The translations under genes were made by a program, and so were the position numbers. A stretch of 54,918 bases of DNA. Source: a bacterium. Its GTDB lineage: Bacteria > Cyanobacteriota > Sericytochromatia > S15B-MN24 > VGJW01. Shown one piece after another: positions 16,452 through 28,400 of the stretch; positions within the stretch are counted from its first letter, which is position 1; each line of letters starts with the position of its first letter. The DNA is taken from the NCBI GenBank assembly GCA_021781555.1, contig JAJXWQ010000014.1:1-54918 (forward strand). Reading direction: 5' to 3'. The notes under the pieces were generated by a model. That model was not told the DNA's origin and searched no databases. It was given only the letters and a program-made list of their open reading frames with translations.

Positions 16452-17086
16452 GGTGTGCGAACGTCAGAGAATTCCTGAGCCAGAGCCTGGACGGCCCGAT
16501 CGAGCCGCCCGACGAGGCCGCGGTCGAGACTCATATCCTGGCCTGCGAGAGCTGTCGGCTCTACCGCAAGACCTTGCGCCGGATGACCGGCGCCCTGGCG
16601 ACTCTCGAGCATGCTCCGGCGCCACTGGACTTCGGCGCGATGGTGACGTTTCAGCTGAGGCGCGAGCGCGTGCAGCGGCGCTGGGCGCCGCCAGCTGCCG
16701 TCGCGGCGGCGCTGGTGGCAGGAATGGTGCTGGCCTGGCCGACCTGGCGAGATTCGGGCCAGGGGGCGTCGGCAGGGCTGGCTTCGGCCGCTGCTGGCCT
16801 TTCAGCCGATCAGGAGACCGCAGCCTTCATGCACTGGATGGATCCGGCGGCCGACGGCGGCAGCGGTCTCGGGGTACAACAAGCAGCCTTCGACACCTAC
16901 TCGGCGGCAGGACCAGGCGGCCAGCTCTCGCAGCTGCCAGCGGGCCCGGTATCGCCGTTGCAGTTCGCTCCGATGGCGGCGATGCAACCGCAGCCGGTCA
17001 CCGTCCAGCTGGGGCCGGCAGCGTTCCCGACCTTCTTCGGCGGGCCCCTGGCACCGGTGCAGCCGCTGGCGACGCCCTTGCGCTGA
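16448..17086 (+). CDS. Zinc-finger anti-sigma factor, membrane-anchored
   Basis: 212-residue anti-sigma factor. The ZAS domain Hx3Cx2C is at H29, C33 and C36 (ETHILACESCRLY), with C3 at the start of the domain. A single membrane helix (PPAAVAAALVAGMVLAW) follows near residue 80, then an outside tail rich in Gln, Pro and Gly (QPQPVTVQLGPAAF). It would hold the ECF sigma at the membrane until a signal releases it. Overlap ATGA with the sigma gene gives coupled, roughly equal synthesis. Downstream lie two copies of the dispersed element. Confidence 0.88.
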   Translation: MRCANVREFLSQSLDGPIEPPDEAAVETHILACESCRLYRKTLRRMTGALATLEHAPAPLDFGAMVTFQLRRERVQRRWAPPAAVAAALVAGMVLAWPTWRDSGQGASAGLASAAAGLSADQETAAFMHWMDPAADGGSGLGVQQAAFDTYSAAGPGGQLSQLPAGPVSPLQFAPMAAMQPQPVTVQLGPAAFPTFFGGPLAPVQPLATPLR

Positions 17087-17119
17087 GTCCGCCGGCCGGT
17101 CGCGGCCAGGCGGGTAAGG

Positions 17120-17208
17120 CTGCTTTGTCAGTTTGAACGGGTCCCTCTGCGCGGTCGCTGCGCTGCGCAACCGGGCCCCGTTTGACTCCCTCGGCCCGAT
17201 CCTTTCCG
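17120..17208 (+). repeat. Dispersed palindromic element, copy with one altered arm
   Basis: Contains TTTGAACGGGTCCC, the central hairpin with GCGGTCGC, and GGGCCCCGTTTGACTCC, in the orientation opposite to the copy at 54041. The distal arm (GGGCTCGATCC...GGGAGC in full copies) is degraded here. It lies just after the anti-sigma gene. Confidence 0.85.
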
Positions 17209-17221
17209 GGCGAAACCGATT

Positions 17222-19481
<2,260 letters not shown>

Positions 19482-21395
19482 TCAGAGCGTGACGGGCATC
19501 GGCAGCTGGCGACGCAGCTCGCGGCGCCGGCCGGTGTCCGAGGGATGCTCGGCCGCCAGCATGGCAAAGTAATCGAGGTATGCCGCGCGGTGCGGGCTGA
19601 CGCTGGCCGCGATCGCCTCCTCGACCCTCTTGAGCCAGGTTCCCGCCCCCTGCTGGGTCAGGCGCCGGGCGATCTGCCGCCCCCACCCGGTCGTTCCGTA
19701 CTTCGGTCGCTCGACGAATGCGTTGCGGCCCCGCTCCAGCCTCGTGACGATGTACAGCAACCCGCAGCGCTCGAGGTACTGCAGATCGCCGGCGAATTCT
19801 CCCGGGGCCTCGCTGCGCCGGTAATCGACCGGGAAGCCATCGCCCAGCGCCTCCTTGACCCATGGCGCGGTGACGATGGCCCACAGGGCCTCGCTGCCCT
19901 CGAGATAGAGCCGCGGCTGGTCAAGCAGCGAAGAGAGCGTGCCCAGCGCCTGGTAAAGGGTCATGAACAGGACGTCCAGGCGCGAGGGCCGGACGCGAAC
20001 CTGCGCGATGAGCATGTCCTGCAACAGGGTCTCGAGCGCCAGCAGGAGGGTGAAGCGGTCGCGGTCGCCGGCCCAGACGGTCGCCAGGATGCTGGCGGCC
20101 TTGGTGGCGTCGAGGCTCGGATCCACCCTGCGGTAGCGCTCGACCCAGCGCTCGAAATCCACCCCGATCGCAAGCCTCGACGGCGTGTACACGGTGATGG
20201 TCGCGGCGCCGAGCGACGCTGCAATGATGCCGCGAACCGCGGGCAACTCGGTCAACCGGCTCCGCAGGCGGGACTGCCCGGCCGGCGTGCACGGCAAGGG
20301 CTCCACGGGGGCCTTGGCGCGGGTGATGTCGACCAGGATACCCTCGGGCCGCTCGGCTTCGAGGCGCTCTTGCAGCTGCTGCGCCACGCTGTGGCCCACC
20401 AGGCGCAGCGACTGGATACCCAGCCTGGCCACCGGGGACAGCACCGGGAAATCGTAGGTGAGGATACGCCCGTCGTGCGAGAACGGGGCCTTGCCGCTCA
20501 CGAGCGACTCGAAGACCGGCCAGGAGACGGGGGCGTACTGGCGCAAGAACTGCTCGAGATCGGCGTCTTGCCCGAGGTCCGCGACGGCGACGAACTTGGC
20601 CTTCAAGGTGGAATCGGCCTTGGCCAGCGCCTCCTGGATGCATTCCGCGAGCAGCAGGTCCCCGAGGCGGATGAGGGGATCGTTCTGGACATTGGCGATG
20701 AGCTGGAAGCGTGCCAGGAGGAGCTGCTGGGCGACGTAGAGGCGGCTCGAGTCCAGCGCCAGCTTGAACTCGGGATCCGGGGCGTAAAGGCCGCGCAGGG
20801 CCTCGACGTCGATGCCAGCGGCAAAGCCGCAGTAGTAGTTGTCCCGAAGGACATAATCGATCCGGTCGGCGTCGATCTCCGAGTGCGTGAACAGGTCGAG
20901 GTCACGATCGGGGTGGCGGCCGGTGGCCAGCAAGGCAAGTTCGTGACGATCGATCGTGGCGTAGTCCTCGAACTGGGAGAGGACCTCGCCGATCTCGGCG
21001 TCGTGGGCAACGAGTTCGTAGGTGCGCTCCTCGTGATCGAGGAAGTGCGTGAGGAAGGAAAGTCCCGGAGCCTCGGCGTGGCGCCGCGCCGCGTCCTCGA
21101 GCGAGTGCGAGAACGGGCGGTGGCCAAGGTCGTGACAGAGGGCCGCCAGGCGCACCAGGCGGCGGCGCTCCTCCGACAGCGGCAAGCCATCGGTCAGGAG
21201 CCAGGCCGTGCCCATCGTGCCGATGGCGTGCTCGAAGCGCGTGTGATGGGCCCCCGGGAAGACGACATAGGCCGTCCCCATCTGGCGGATGCCGCGCAGC
21301 CGCACGAAGGCGCGGGTGCGGAGCAGATCCCACTCGCAGCCGGTGATCGGGATGAGCCCGTGGATGGGATCCCGGATCGAGTGATCGAACTTCAG
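19482..21395 (-). CDS. HD-superfamily phosphohydrolase (dGTPase-like)
   Basis: Metal-dependent HD phosphohydrolase, about 637 residues. The HD signature is complete: RFEHAIGT gives the first His, LAALCHDLGHRPFSHSLED the His-Asp pair and following His, and THSEIDADRIDYVLRD the final Asp. This fits the dNTPase/SpoT-distant group acting on nucleotides. The conserved opening KFDHSIRDPIHGLIPITG lies upstream of the first GTG (21305), so translation must start earlier. In-frame CTG at 21395 is the nearest candidate; no ATG, GTG or TTG fits. Downstream C-terminal part is of unknown role. It is 55 bp from the MshEN gene. Confidence 0.82.
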   Translation of the reverse strand: MKFDHSIRDPIHGLIPITGCEWDLLRTRAFVRLRGIRQMGTAYVVFPGAHHTRFEHAIGTMGTAWLLTDGLPLSEERRRLVRLAALCHDLGHRPFSHSLEDAARRHAEAPGLSFLTHFLDHEERTYELVAHDAEIGEVLSQFEDYATIDRHELALLATGRHPDRDLDLFTHSEIDADRIDYVLRDNYYCGFAAGIDVEALRGLYAPDPEFKLALDSSRLYVAQQLLLARFQLIANVQNDPLIRLGDLLLAECIQEALAKADSTLKAKFVAVADLGQDADLEQFLRQYAPVSWPVFESLVSGKAPFSHDGRILTYDFPVLSPVARLGIQSLRLVGHSVAQQLQERLEAERPEGILVDITRAKAPVEPLPCTPAGQSRLRSRLTELPAVRGIIAASLGAATITVYTPSRLAIGVDFERWVERYRRVDPSLDATKAASILATVWAGDRDRFTLLLALETLLQDMLIAQVRVRPSRLDVLFMTLYQALGTLSSLLDQPRLYLEGSEALWAIVTAPWVKEALGDGFPVDYRRSEAPGEFAGDLQYLERCGLLYIVTRLERGRNAFVERPKYGTTGWGRQIARRLTQQGAGTWLKRVEEAIAASVSPHRAAYLDYFAMLAAEHPSDTGRRRELRRQLPMPVTL

Positions 21396-21450
21396 CTGCG
21401 CGCGTCCGACCGCCCGGCCCCGCCGCCGGACGGGCCCGTCCGTGGTGGCC

Positions 21451-21867
21451 TCATGGGTTGTGGGCGCCGAGCGGCCCGGTGCCCAGATGCCCCGTGGCGG
21501 AAAGCGTACGTTGCTCCTCGAGGACCCGAGAGACCTGTTCGAGGGTGCAGAAGCCGAGCTTGATCACCAGATGCCCGAGCAGGAGGCCGGTCTGCTCGTG
21601 CTCGTCGATGGCCTGCTCGAGCTGGTCGGGCTCCAGCAAGCCGCGCCGCACCAGCAGCTGGCCGAGACGCAGGTCCCGGTATTGCTGGTCGAGCTGCTGC
21701 TCGAGCTGTGCGAACGACAGGTACCCCAGCGTAAAGAGCACCTCGCCGATGCGCAGGTAGGGTTTCTTGACCTGCTCGCGCAGAGCGTGATCGAGCTGCT
21801 CTTGCGTGATGATGCCTTGCGACAGCAGGACCTGTCCGAGGCGTTCCTTGTGCCCTTCGTCCAACAT
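21451..21867 (-). CDS. Stand-alone tandem MshEN-domain protein (c-di-GMP receptor-like)
   Basis: 138 residues composed almost wholly of four copies of the 24-residue MshEN motif: RLGQVLLSQGIITQEQLDHA (from 9), RIGEVLFTLGYLSFAQLEQQ (from 39), RLGQLLVRRGLLEPDQLEQA (from 67) and LLGHLVIKLGFCTLEQVSRV (from 96). The spacing is 28-30. MshEN motifs in the type IV pilus/type II secretion ATPase N-terminus bind cyclic di-GMP. Here no ATPase domain follows, so it could be a free receptor or adaptor. A TAGAAT (minus strand 21879-21874) lies 6 nt before the ATG, which predicts a leaderless transcript. Confidence 0.8.
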   Translation of the reverse strand: MLDEGHKERLGQVLLSQGIITQEQLDHALREQVKKPYLRIGEVLFTLGYLSFAQLEQQLDQQYRDLRLGQLLVRRGLLEPDQLEQAIDEHEQTGLLLGHLVIKLGFCTLEQVSRVLEEQRTLSATGHLGTGPLGAHNP

Positions 21868-21998
21868 GCCTGGATTCTACCACCGGCAGGGCGGTTGCTA
21901 GCCCGTCAGGGAGTCGGCCGGCAAGATCACGCCCGCTTCCAGCGTCAGCACGGGCCGCGCTGCCCACAGCTTCCTGCGGCTGCTATCCTGACGACCAG

Positions 21999-24900
21999 GT
22001 GAAGGTCTCATTCCTCCTCGGGCCCGCGGGCTCGGGCAAGACGCGCTCGTGCCTCGAGGGCATGCGGCGGACCCTGGCCAGCGGACACCGCGGACCGGAC
22101 GCGATCCTCTTGGTGCCCGAGCAGATGACCTTCCAGACCGAGGCCGAGATCGCCCGGCTGGTCGGGCCGTCGCCGCGCGCCCACGTCCTCAGCTTCCAGC
22201 GCCTGGCGGTGCGCGTGTTCGCCGCGGTGGGTGGTGCGGCGCGGCCGCGTCTCGACGAACTCGGACGCAAGATGGTGCTGCGGGCGATCCTCGAAGAGCA
22301 CCGCCAAGAGCTCGAGCTCTTCGGCAAGATGGCGGACAAGCCAGGTTTCCTCGACCTCTTGAGCCGCTCGTTGCGGGAGCTTCGCGCCTTCGGCCAGGGC
22401 CCGCGCGAGCTTGCCGGGACGCTGGCGCAGCTGCAGGCCCACGCGACCGTACCCTATCTCGGGCCCAAGCTCCGGGATCTGGCGATCGTGATGGAGGCCC
22501 TCGAGACCCACCTCGAGGGGCGGTTCACCGATCCCGATCTCACGCTGGATCTGCTGGCCGCCCGGATCGGGCAGGCCAGGCTGGTTGCCGGCGCCGAGGT
22601 CTGGGTGGACGGATTCTTCGGCTTCACCCCGCAGGAGTATCGCGTGCTGAGCGCGATCATCGAGCGAGCGCAGGAGGTGCGCGTCGCGCTGTGTCTCGAC
22701 GATCGCGAGGGCCTTCTCGACTACCCGGAGGACGCCCTGTTCCGCCCGACCCTGGACACCTATGCGCACCTTCTCGAGCTGGCCGTGAAGCATGGCTTCG
22801 ACACCGCCACGATCCACCTGAAAGGCGGCGTGCCGCCGCGATTTTCGAGGTCACCGGCCCTCGCTCGCGTCGAGCTGGAGGTAGCCAGCGCGGCGGCCGG
22901 CGGCACCGCCGCAGGAACGCCCGACGATCGCGGCGCAGCGCCGATCGTCCTGGTCCGGGCCCCGGATCGCCGGTCCGAGATCACCGCCGTCGCGACCGAG
23001 ATCCTGCGCCTGTGTCGCGAGGAAGGCTACCGCTACCGGGAGATCGCCGTCGTGACGCGCGACCTCGCTGCGTACCACGACCTGGCGGAGGGGATCTTCG
23101 AGGCTCTGGCGATCCCCCACTTCATCGATGGGCGCCGGAGCGTCGCGCACCATCCGGCGATCGAACTCATCCGGAGCGGCCTCGAGGTCCTGTCCCGCAA
23201 CTGGCCGACCGACGCGGTCGTGCGGTACCTCAAGACCGATCTGGCCCCCGTCTCGCGCCCCGAGGTCGATCTGCTGGAAAATTTCGTGCTCGAGCACGGG
23301 ATCCAGGGGCGGCGCTGGATCGAGGGGGAGTGGGCGTTTCACCGCCGGTCGCTCGACGTCGAGGACGCCGCCGATGCCGCTCCGCCCGCGGCCGGACTCG
23401 AACGACTCGAGCAACTGGCGGCCATCCGGATCCGAGCCACGAGCGCACTGACCCACCTCGCCGAGCGTCTTGGCGCCGCGAGGACCGTGGCAGACCACTG
23501 CCGGGCGGTCTTCGAGCTGCTCTCGGAGCTCGACGTCGCAAGCACCCTCGAGCAGTGGGAGAATCCCGGAGCGGCGCAAGAACACGGGGCCGTCTATGCC
23601 GGTTTGATCGAGCTGCTCGATCAGACCGTCAGTGCCCTGGGCCCCCAGAACACGACGCTCCGGGGATTCGCCGCCATCCTCGAGGCGGGTCTGTCCGGCT
23701 TGCAGCTGGGCCGGGTGCCGCCGACACGCGACCAGGTGTTGTTCGGGGCGATCGAACGGTCGCGCCATCCCGAGATCCGGGCCATGTTCATCGTGGGCGC
23801 CCAGCTTGGATCCTTCCCCCGCTCGGTGCCCGAGGATTCCTTTCTCGACGACTCGGAGCGCCAGCACCTGGCCCGGGCGGGTTGTGAGGTCGGACCGGCC
23901 AGCCGGACCCTGCTCTTCCACGAGCGCTATCTCCTGTACATCGCCGCCACCCGGGCCTCCGATCGCCTGTACCTGAGCTACCCCCTGATCGATGCCGAGG
24001 GCCGGGCTCTCGTGGCCTCGCAACTCTTTTCCCGACTCGAGGGCCTTGGCGGCCGGGTGCGGGATCTCTCGGTGGACCCGGCCGGGCTCGAGGGCCTGGT
24101 GTCCTCCGGGCAGCTCGCCGAGGCGATCGCCCTCCACCTCCGGGCGGGACGGACGGAGCCCTGGCCAGAGATCGCCAGGTGGGCGCACCTGCGGTTCCCC
24201 GAGGCCATGCAGCCGGTCGCGTCCGCCCTGGCGCCCAGGCGCTCCGAAGCTCCCCTGGAGCCCGCAATGGCCGAGGCCTTGATGCTACGGCGCTCGGCGG
24301 GACACTTCGTCACCTCGGTGAGCCGGCTGGAATCCTACGCCGCTTGCCCGTTCCAGTACTTCGCACGCTTCGGCCTGCGCCTGGCCGAGCGGCGGCACTA
24401 CGGTCTCGAGCCGAGCGACGTCGGGATCCTGGAGCACGCGGCCCTGCGCCAATACGTGCAGGCCATGGGGGTCGAGCCGGCCGCCGGACAGGCGGCCGCC
24501 GAGCGAGACCGACTCATCGCCGAGATCGCCGGGCGGCTGGCTCAGGCCCTCAAGGGCGCCATCCTCCTCGACTCCGGGCGCAACCGGCACCTGCTGGCCC
24601 GGATCACGCGCACCCTGCAAGAGGCCGCCGCCACCCTGGCGGAGCACGATCGTCGGGGCCGCTTCCGGGCGGCGAGCCTCGAGATCGCCTTCGGGCCCGA
24701 GGGCGATCTCGCGCCCCTCGTCGTGCCCCTGGAAGACGGCGCCGAGCTGTGGGTCGAGGGCCAGATCGACCGCCTGGATCACGCCGAGCTGGCCGGGGTT
24801 CCCTTCGTGCGGGTGATCGACTACAAGCGATCGCACCGGAGCTTCTCGGTGGGAGAGGCGGCTCTCGGCCTCACCCTGCAGCTCCCCGTGTACCTGGCGG

Positions 24901-25445
24901 TCGCGCGGCGCTCGGCCGGCCGGTCGCCCGCCGGGATGCTGTATTTCCCGGTCCGCGGCGGCTGGATCGACGCCCCGATGGACGCCGACGCGGCCCGGCG
25001 CAAGCTGCTGCAGCACCACCGGGCGCGGGGCCTGGTCCTGGCCGAAGCTGCGATCGCCCGCCTGATGGAGGAGCCCGCCGGCCCCGGGTACTCGGATCTG
25101 CTCGAGATCTACTGGAAGGCCGACGGCACGCTTGGCAGCGCCTCCAAGGTCGCGACGGCTGACCAGTTCGAGGCCCTCGAGCGGCACTCCCTCGACGCGG
25201 TGGCCGGGTGCGTCGGACGCATTCGCCACGGCGAGGTGGACCCGGAGCCATACCGGATCGGGCTGGATCGGACTCCCTGCACGTATTGCGACTACCGGGT
25301 CGTGTGTCGCTTCGATCCGACCGCCGGGGATCGCCCGCGCCAGCTCGTGGTTCCCGGCGCCGAGGAGGCCTGGGGGCGGATCGATCCCGGAACCGGACCG
25401 GCCGCTGCAGCTTCCCGCGCAAGTCATTCCAGGAGCCGATCATGA
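21999..25445 (+). CDS. addB: ATP-dependent nuclease subunit AddB
   Basis: 1148-residue AddB subunit of the AddAB helicase-nuclease that processes double-strand breaks for RecA. N-terminal Walker A is GPAGSGKT (residues 8-15). The C-terminal nuclease domain has the iron-sulfur cysteines: one in SYAACPFQYFARF and three in the C-terminal CTYCDYRVVC. The nuclease core VRVIDYKRSH fits the PD-(D/E)XK fold. GTG 21999 start follows a TATCCT at 21984 by 9 nt and has no Shine-Dalgarno, so it may be nearly leaderless. TGA overlaps the addA start (ATGA). Confidence 0.93.
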   Translation: MKVSFLLGPAGSGKTRSCLEGMRRTLASGHRGPDAILLVPEQMTFQTEAEIARLVGPSPRAHVLSFQRLAVRVFAAVGGAARPRLDELGRKMVLRAILEEHRQELELFGKMADKPGFLDLLSRSLRELRAFGQGPRELAGTLAQLQAHATVPYLGPKLRDLAIVMEALETHLEGRFTDPDLTLDLLAARIGQARLVAGAEVWVDGFFGFTPQEYRVLSAIIERAQEVRVALCLDDREGLLDYPEDALFRPTLDTYAHLLELAVKHGFDTATIHLKGGVPPRFSRSPALARVELEVASAAAGGTAAGTPDDRGAAPIVLVRAPDRRSEITAVATEILRLCREEGYRYREIAVVTRDLAAYHDLAEGIFEALAIPHFIDGRRSVAHHPAIELIRSGLEVLSRNWPTDAVVRYLKTDLAPVSRPEVDLLENFVLEHGIQGRRWIEGEWAFHRRSLDVEDAADAAPPAAGLERLEQLAAIRIRATSALTHLAERLGAARTVADHCRAVFELLSELDVASTLEQWENPGAAQEHGAVYAGLIELLDQTVSALGPQNTTLRGFAAILEAGLSGLQLGRVPPTRDQVLFGAIERSRHPEIRAMFIVGAQLGSFPRSVPEDSFLDDSERQHLARAGCEVGPASRTLLFHERYLLYIAATRASDRLYLSYPLIDAEGRALVASQLFSRLEGLGGRVRDLSVDPAGLEGLVSSGQLAEAIALHLRAGRTEPWPEIARWAHLRFPEAMQPVASALAPRRSEAPLEPAMAEALMLRRSAGHFVTSVSRLESYAACPFQYFARFGLRLAERRHYGLEPSDVGILEHAALRQYVQAMGVEPAAGQAAAERDRLIAEIAGRLAQALKGAILLDSGRNRHLLARITRTLQEAAATLAEHDRRGRFRAASLEIAFGPEGDLAPLVVPLEDGAELWVEGQIDRLDHAELAGVPFVRVIDYKRSHRSFSVGEAALGLTLQLPVYLAVARRSAGRSPAGMLYFPVRGGWIDAPMDADAARRKLLQHHRARGLVLAEAAIARLMEEPAGPGYSDLLEIYWKADGTLGSASKVATADQFEALERHSLDAVAGCVGRIRHGEVDPEPYRIGLDRTPCTYCDYRVVCRFDPTAGDRPRQLVVPGAEEAWGRIDPGTGPAAAASRASHSRSRS

Positions 25446-28400
25446 CCCTGCCTCCGATCCCTGCGGGCGAGCACTGGACGGACGAGCAGTGGCAAGCGGT
25501 CGTCCACCGGAATTCGGCAACCCTGGTCGCAGCCGCCGCCGGATCGGGCAAGACCTCGGTCCTGGTGCGGCGCATCCTGTCGCACCTCACGCAGACCACG
25601 GACCCGGTCGACGTGGACGACCTCGTCGTGGTGACCTTCACCAAGGCGGCGGCCGCCGAAATGCGCCAGCGGCTGGCCGACCGGCTGGCGGCCGAGATCG
25701 CCCGGCGGATCCGGGATCCCCTCGCCAAGCGCGATCCGACCGGGCCGGCAGAGCGGGATCTCGAGCGCCAGATCGCCCTGCTCGGACGCGCCCAGATCTC
25801 GACCCTGCACTCTTTCTGCCTGGCGTTGCTGCGGCAGAATTTCCACCAGCTGGACCTCGACCCCGGGTTCTCCGAGCTGGGCGACCACGAGGCGCGGCTG
25901 CTGCAGCTCGAGGTGCTCGAGGAGGTCTTCGCGGCACGCTACGGCGAAGCGGTCGACCAGGCCGAGTTCCTCGGCCTGGTCGACCGCTTCGCTGACGACG
26001 GGGAGGATGAGGGGCTGGCCGAGCTGGTGCTGGACCTTCACGAGACGACCCGGAGCCTGCTCGATCCCGAGGACTGGCTCGCCACGGCCGCCGGCCGGTT
26101 CGATCTCGCGCCCACGGACCGGCTGGAAGACCTGGCGATCGCCGGGACCCTCCTGTCCAGCGCCCGCCAGAAGCTGCGTGGAGCTCTGCGAAACCTCGAC
26201 CTGGCCAAACAGCTGGCACTCGGCCCGGGGGGACCCGCGGCGTATGCCGAGACGCTCGCCTCCGAGCAGCTCCAGCTCGCTGCCGCCTGCCAGGCGCCCG
26301 ACCTCGAGCCGATGCGCCGGGCGCTGCAGGCCGTGGACTTCCGCACCTTGCCCCGCGTCAAGGCGGGCGCAGGCGACCCCGAGGTTCAGGCCCGGGTCAA
26401 GCGCCTCCGCGATGCGGCCAAGAAGACCGTCAGCGCCTATCGGGATCCGCGGAGCCTGGATTCGTGGCTGGGGAACGCGGAGCGGGAGGCGGCCGCGCTC
26501 GAGGAACTGCGGGCGACCGCGGGTGCGATGCGGGCCCTGGTGGAGCTCGTGGCGGACTTCGAGGGCGCGTATCAGGTGGCCAAGAAAGACCGCGGGGCGA
26601 TCGACTTCGCCGACCAGGAGCGCCTGGCGCTGTCGCTGCTTCGCGAGCGGGACGCCAGCGGGGCCTGGGTCCCGTCGCAACTGGCGTGCTCGCTGCGCTC
26701 CCGCGTGCGTGAGGTCCTGGTCGACGAGTACCAGGACATCAACCAGGTCCAGGATGCCATCCTCCGCATGGTCTGCCGGGACGGACCCGACCAGGAGCCT
26801 GCGAACCTCTTCATGGTCGGCGACCCCAAGCAGAGCATCTACCGGTTCCGGCACGCCGATCCCGCCCTGTTCCGCAACCGCTACCGGACCTACTCCCCGG
26901 CGGGACCGGGCCCGCGCCGCATCGATCTGGCCAGGAACTTCCGCAGCCGCGCCGAGGTCGTGGAGGCCGCCAACTTCTTCTTCCGGCAGATCCTGACCGA
27001 AGACGTGGGCCAGATGCCCTACGACGCCGCCGCGGAGCTCGTGTGCGGGGCGACCTACCCGGAGCTCGATGCGCCGGTTCCGGTCGAGCTGCACGTCATC
27101 TCGGCCGGTGCTGGCCCCGCGGCAAGCATCCCGGAGGACGAGGGGACTTCCGCTGACGCCGACGACACCGAAGAGGGCGACGATCGCCAGATCGCCGCGG
27201 CGCGTCAGAGAGAAGCCCGGCGGGTGGCTGACCGCATCCGGCAGCTCATGGGCCTCGAGGGGGCGCCAGCGGCATTGGTTCGCGACCACCAGAGCGGCGC
27301 CCTGCGCCCGCTGCGCTTCAAGGACGCCGTCATCTTGCTGCGGGCAGCCAACACGGATGGCCAGGTCTTTGCCGACGAGCTCCTGGCGGCCGGCGTGCCG
27401 GCCCATGCGCAGGCAAAGTCCGGTTACTTCGGCGCGCTCGAGGTTCAGACCATGCTGGCCCTGCTCGAGGTGCTCGATAACCCGCGCCAGGATATCTTGC
27501 TTGCCGGCACCCTTCGCTCGCCGCTGTTCGACGGGAAGGGCTTGACGGCCGCCGACCTGGCTTGCATCAAGCGGAACCGCGACGGGGACTTCTACGATGC
27601 CGTGAGGGCAGCGGCCGGACTCGACCGGGATCCGGTCGCGGGCAGCTCGGCCCCGGCCGACGGCGAGGTGACACCGGAGCTGCGAGCCGCCCTGGCGACC
27701 TTCCTCGATCGGCTCGATACCTGGCGGACGCGAGCTCGTCGGGGACCGCTCGGTCAGCTCGTCTGGCAGATCTACCAGGAGACCGGTTTCATCGCCCACG
27801 CCGCGGGCCTGCCCGGTGGGGAGCAGCGCCGTGCCAACCTCCTGGCCCTGCACGATCGCGCTCGCGAGTTCGATCGATTCGAGCGCCAGGGGCTCTCCCG
27901 CTTCTTGCGTTTCATCGAGCGATTGCGGGCCGCCGGCGAGGATCTGGGCATGGCCCCGGCCCTGTCCGAGGCAGCCGACGTGGTGCGGGTCATGAGCATC
28001 CATGCCAGCAAGGGCCTGGAGTTCCCTGTCGTTTTCGTGTGCGGGCTCGGCAAGGCCTTCAACGAGCAGGACCTGCGCGGCGATCTCCTCTTCGACGAAG
28101 GGCTCGGCCTCGGGCCCAAGGTCACCGATAGCGAGCGCCGGCTCAAGTACCCATCCCTGGCGCATCTGGCCGTGCGCGAGCGCCTGCGGCAAGAGGGCAT
28201 TGCCGAGGAGATCCGGCTGCTCTACGTGGCCCTGACCCGGGCCCAGGAGCGGCTCGTCCTGGTGGGCTCGGTACGGCAGTTCGAGCGCAAGGCAGAGCGC
28301 TGGGCACAAGCCGCTCCCTGCGCGGCCTGGCCGTTGCCGGCCGATCTCCTGGGGCAGGCGCGCAGCCTGCTCGACCTGCTGGGCATGGCACTGGCGCGGC

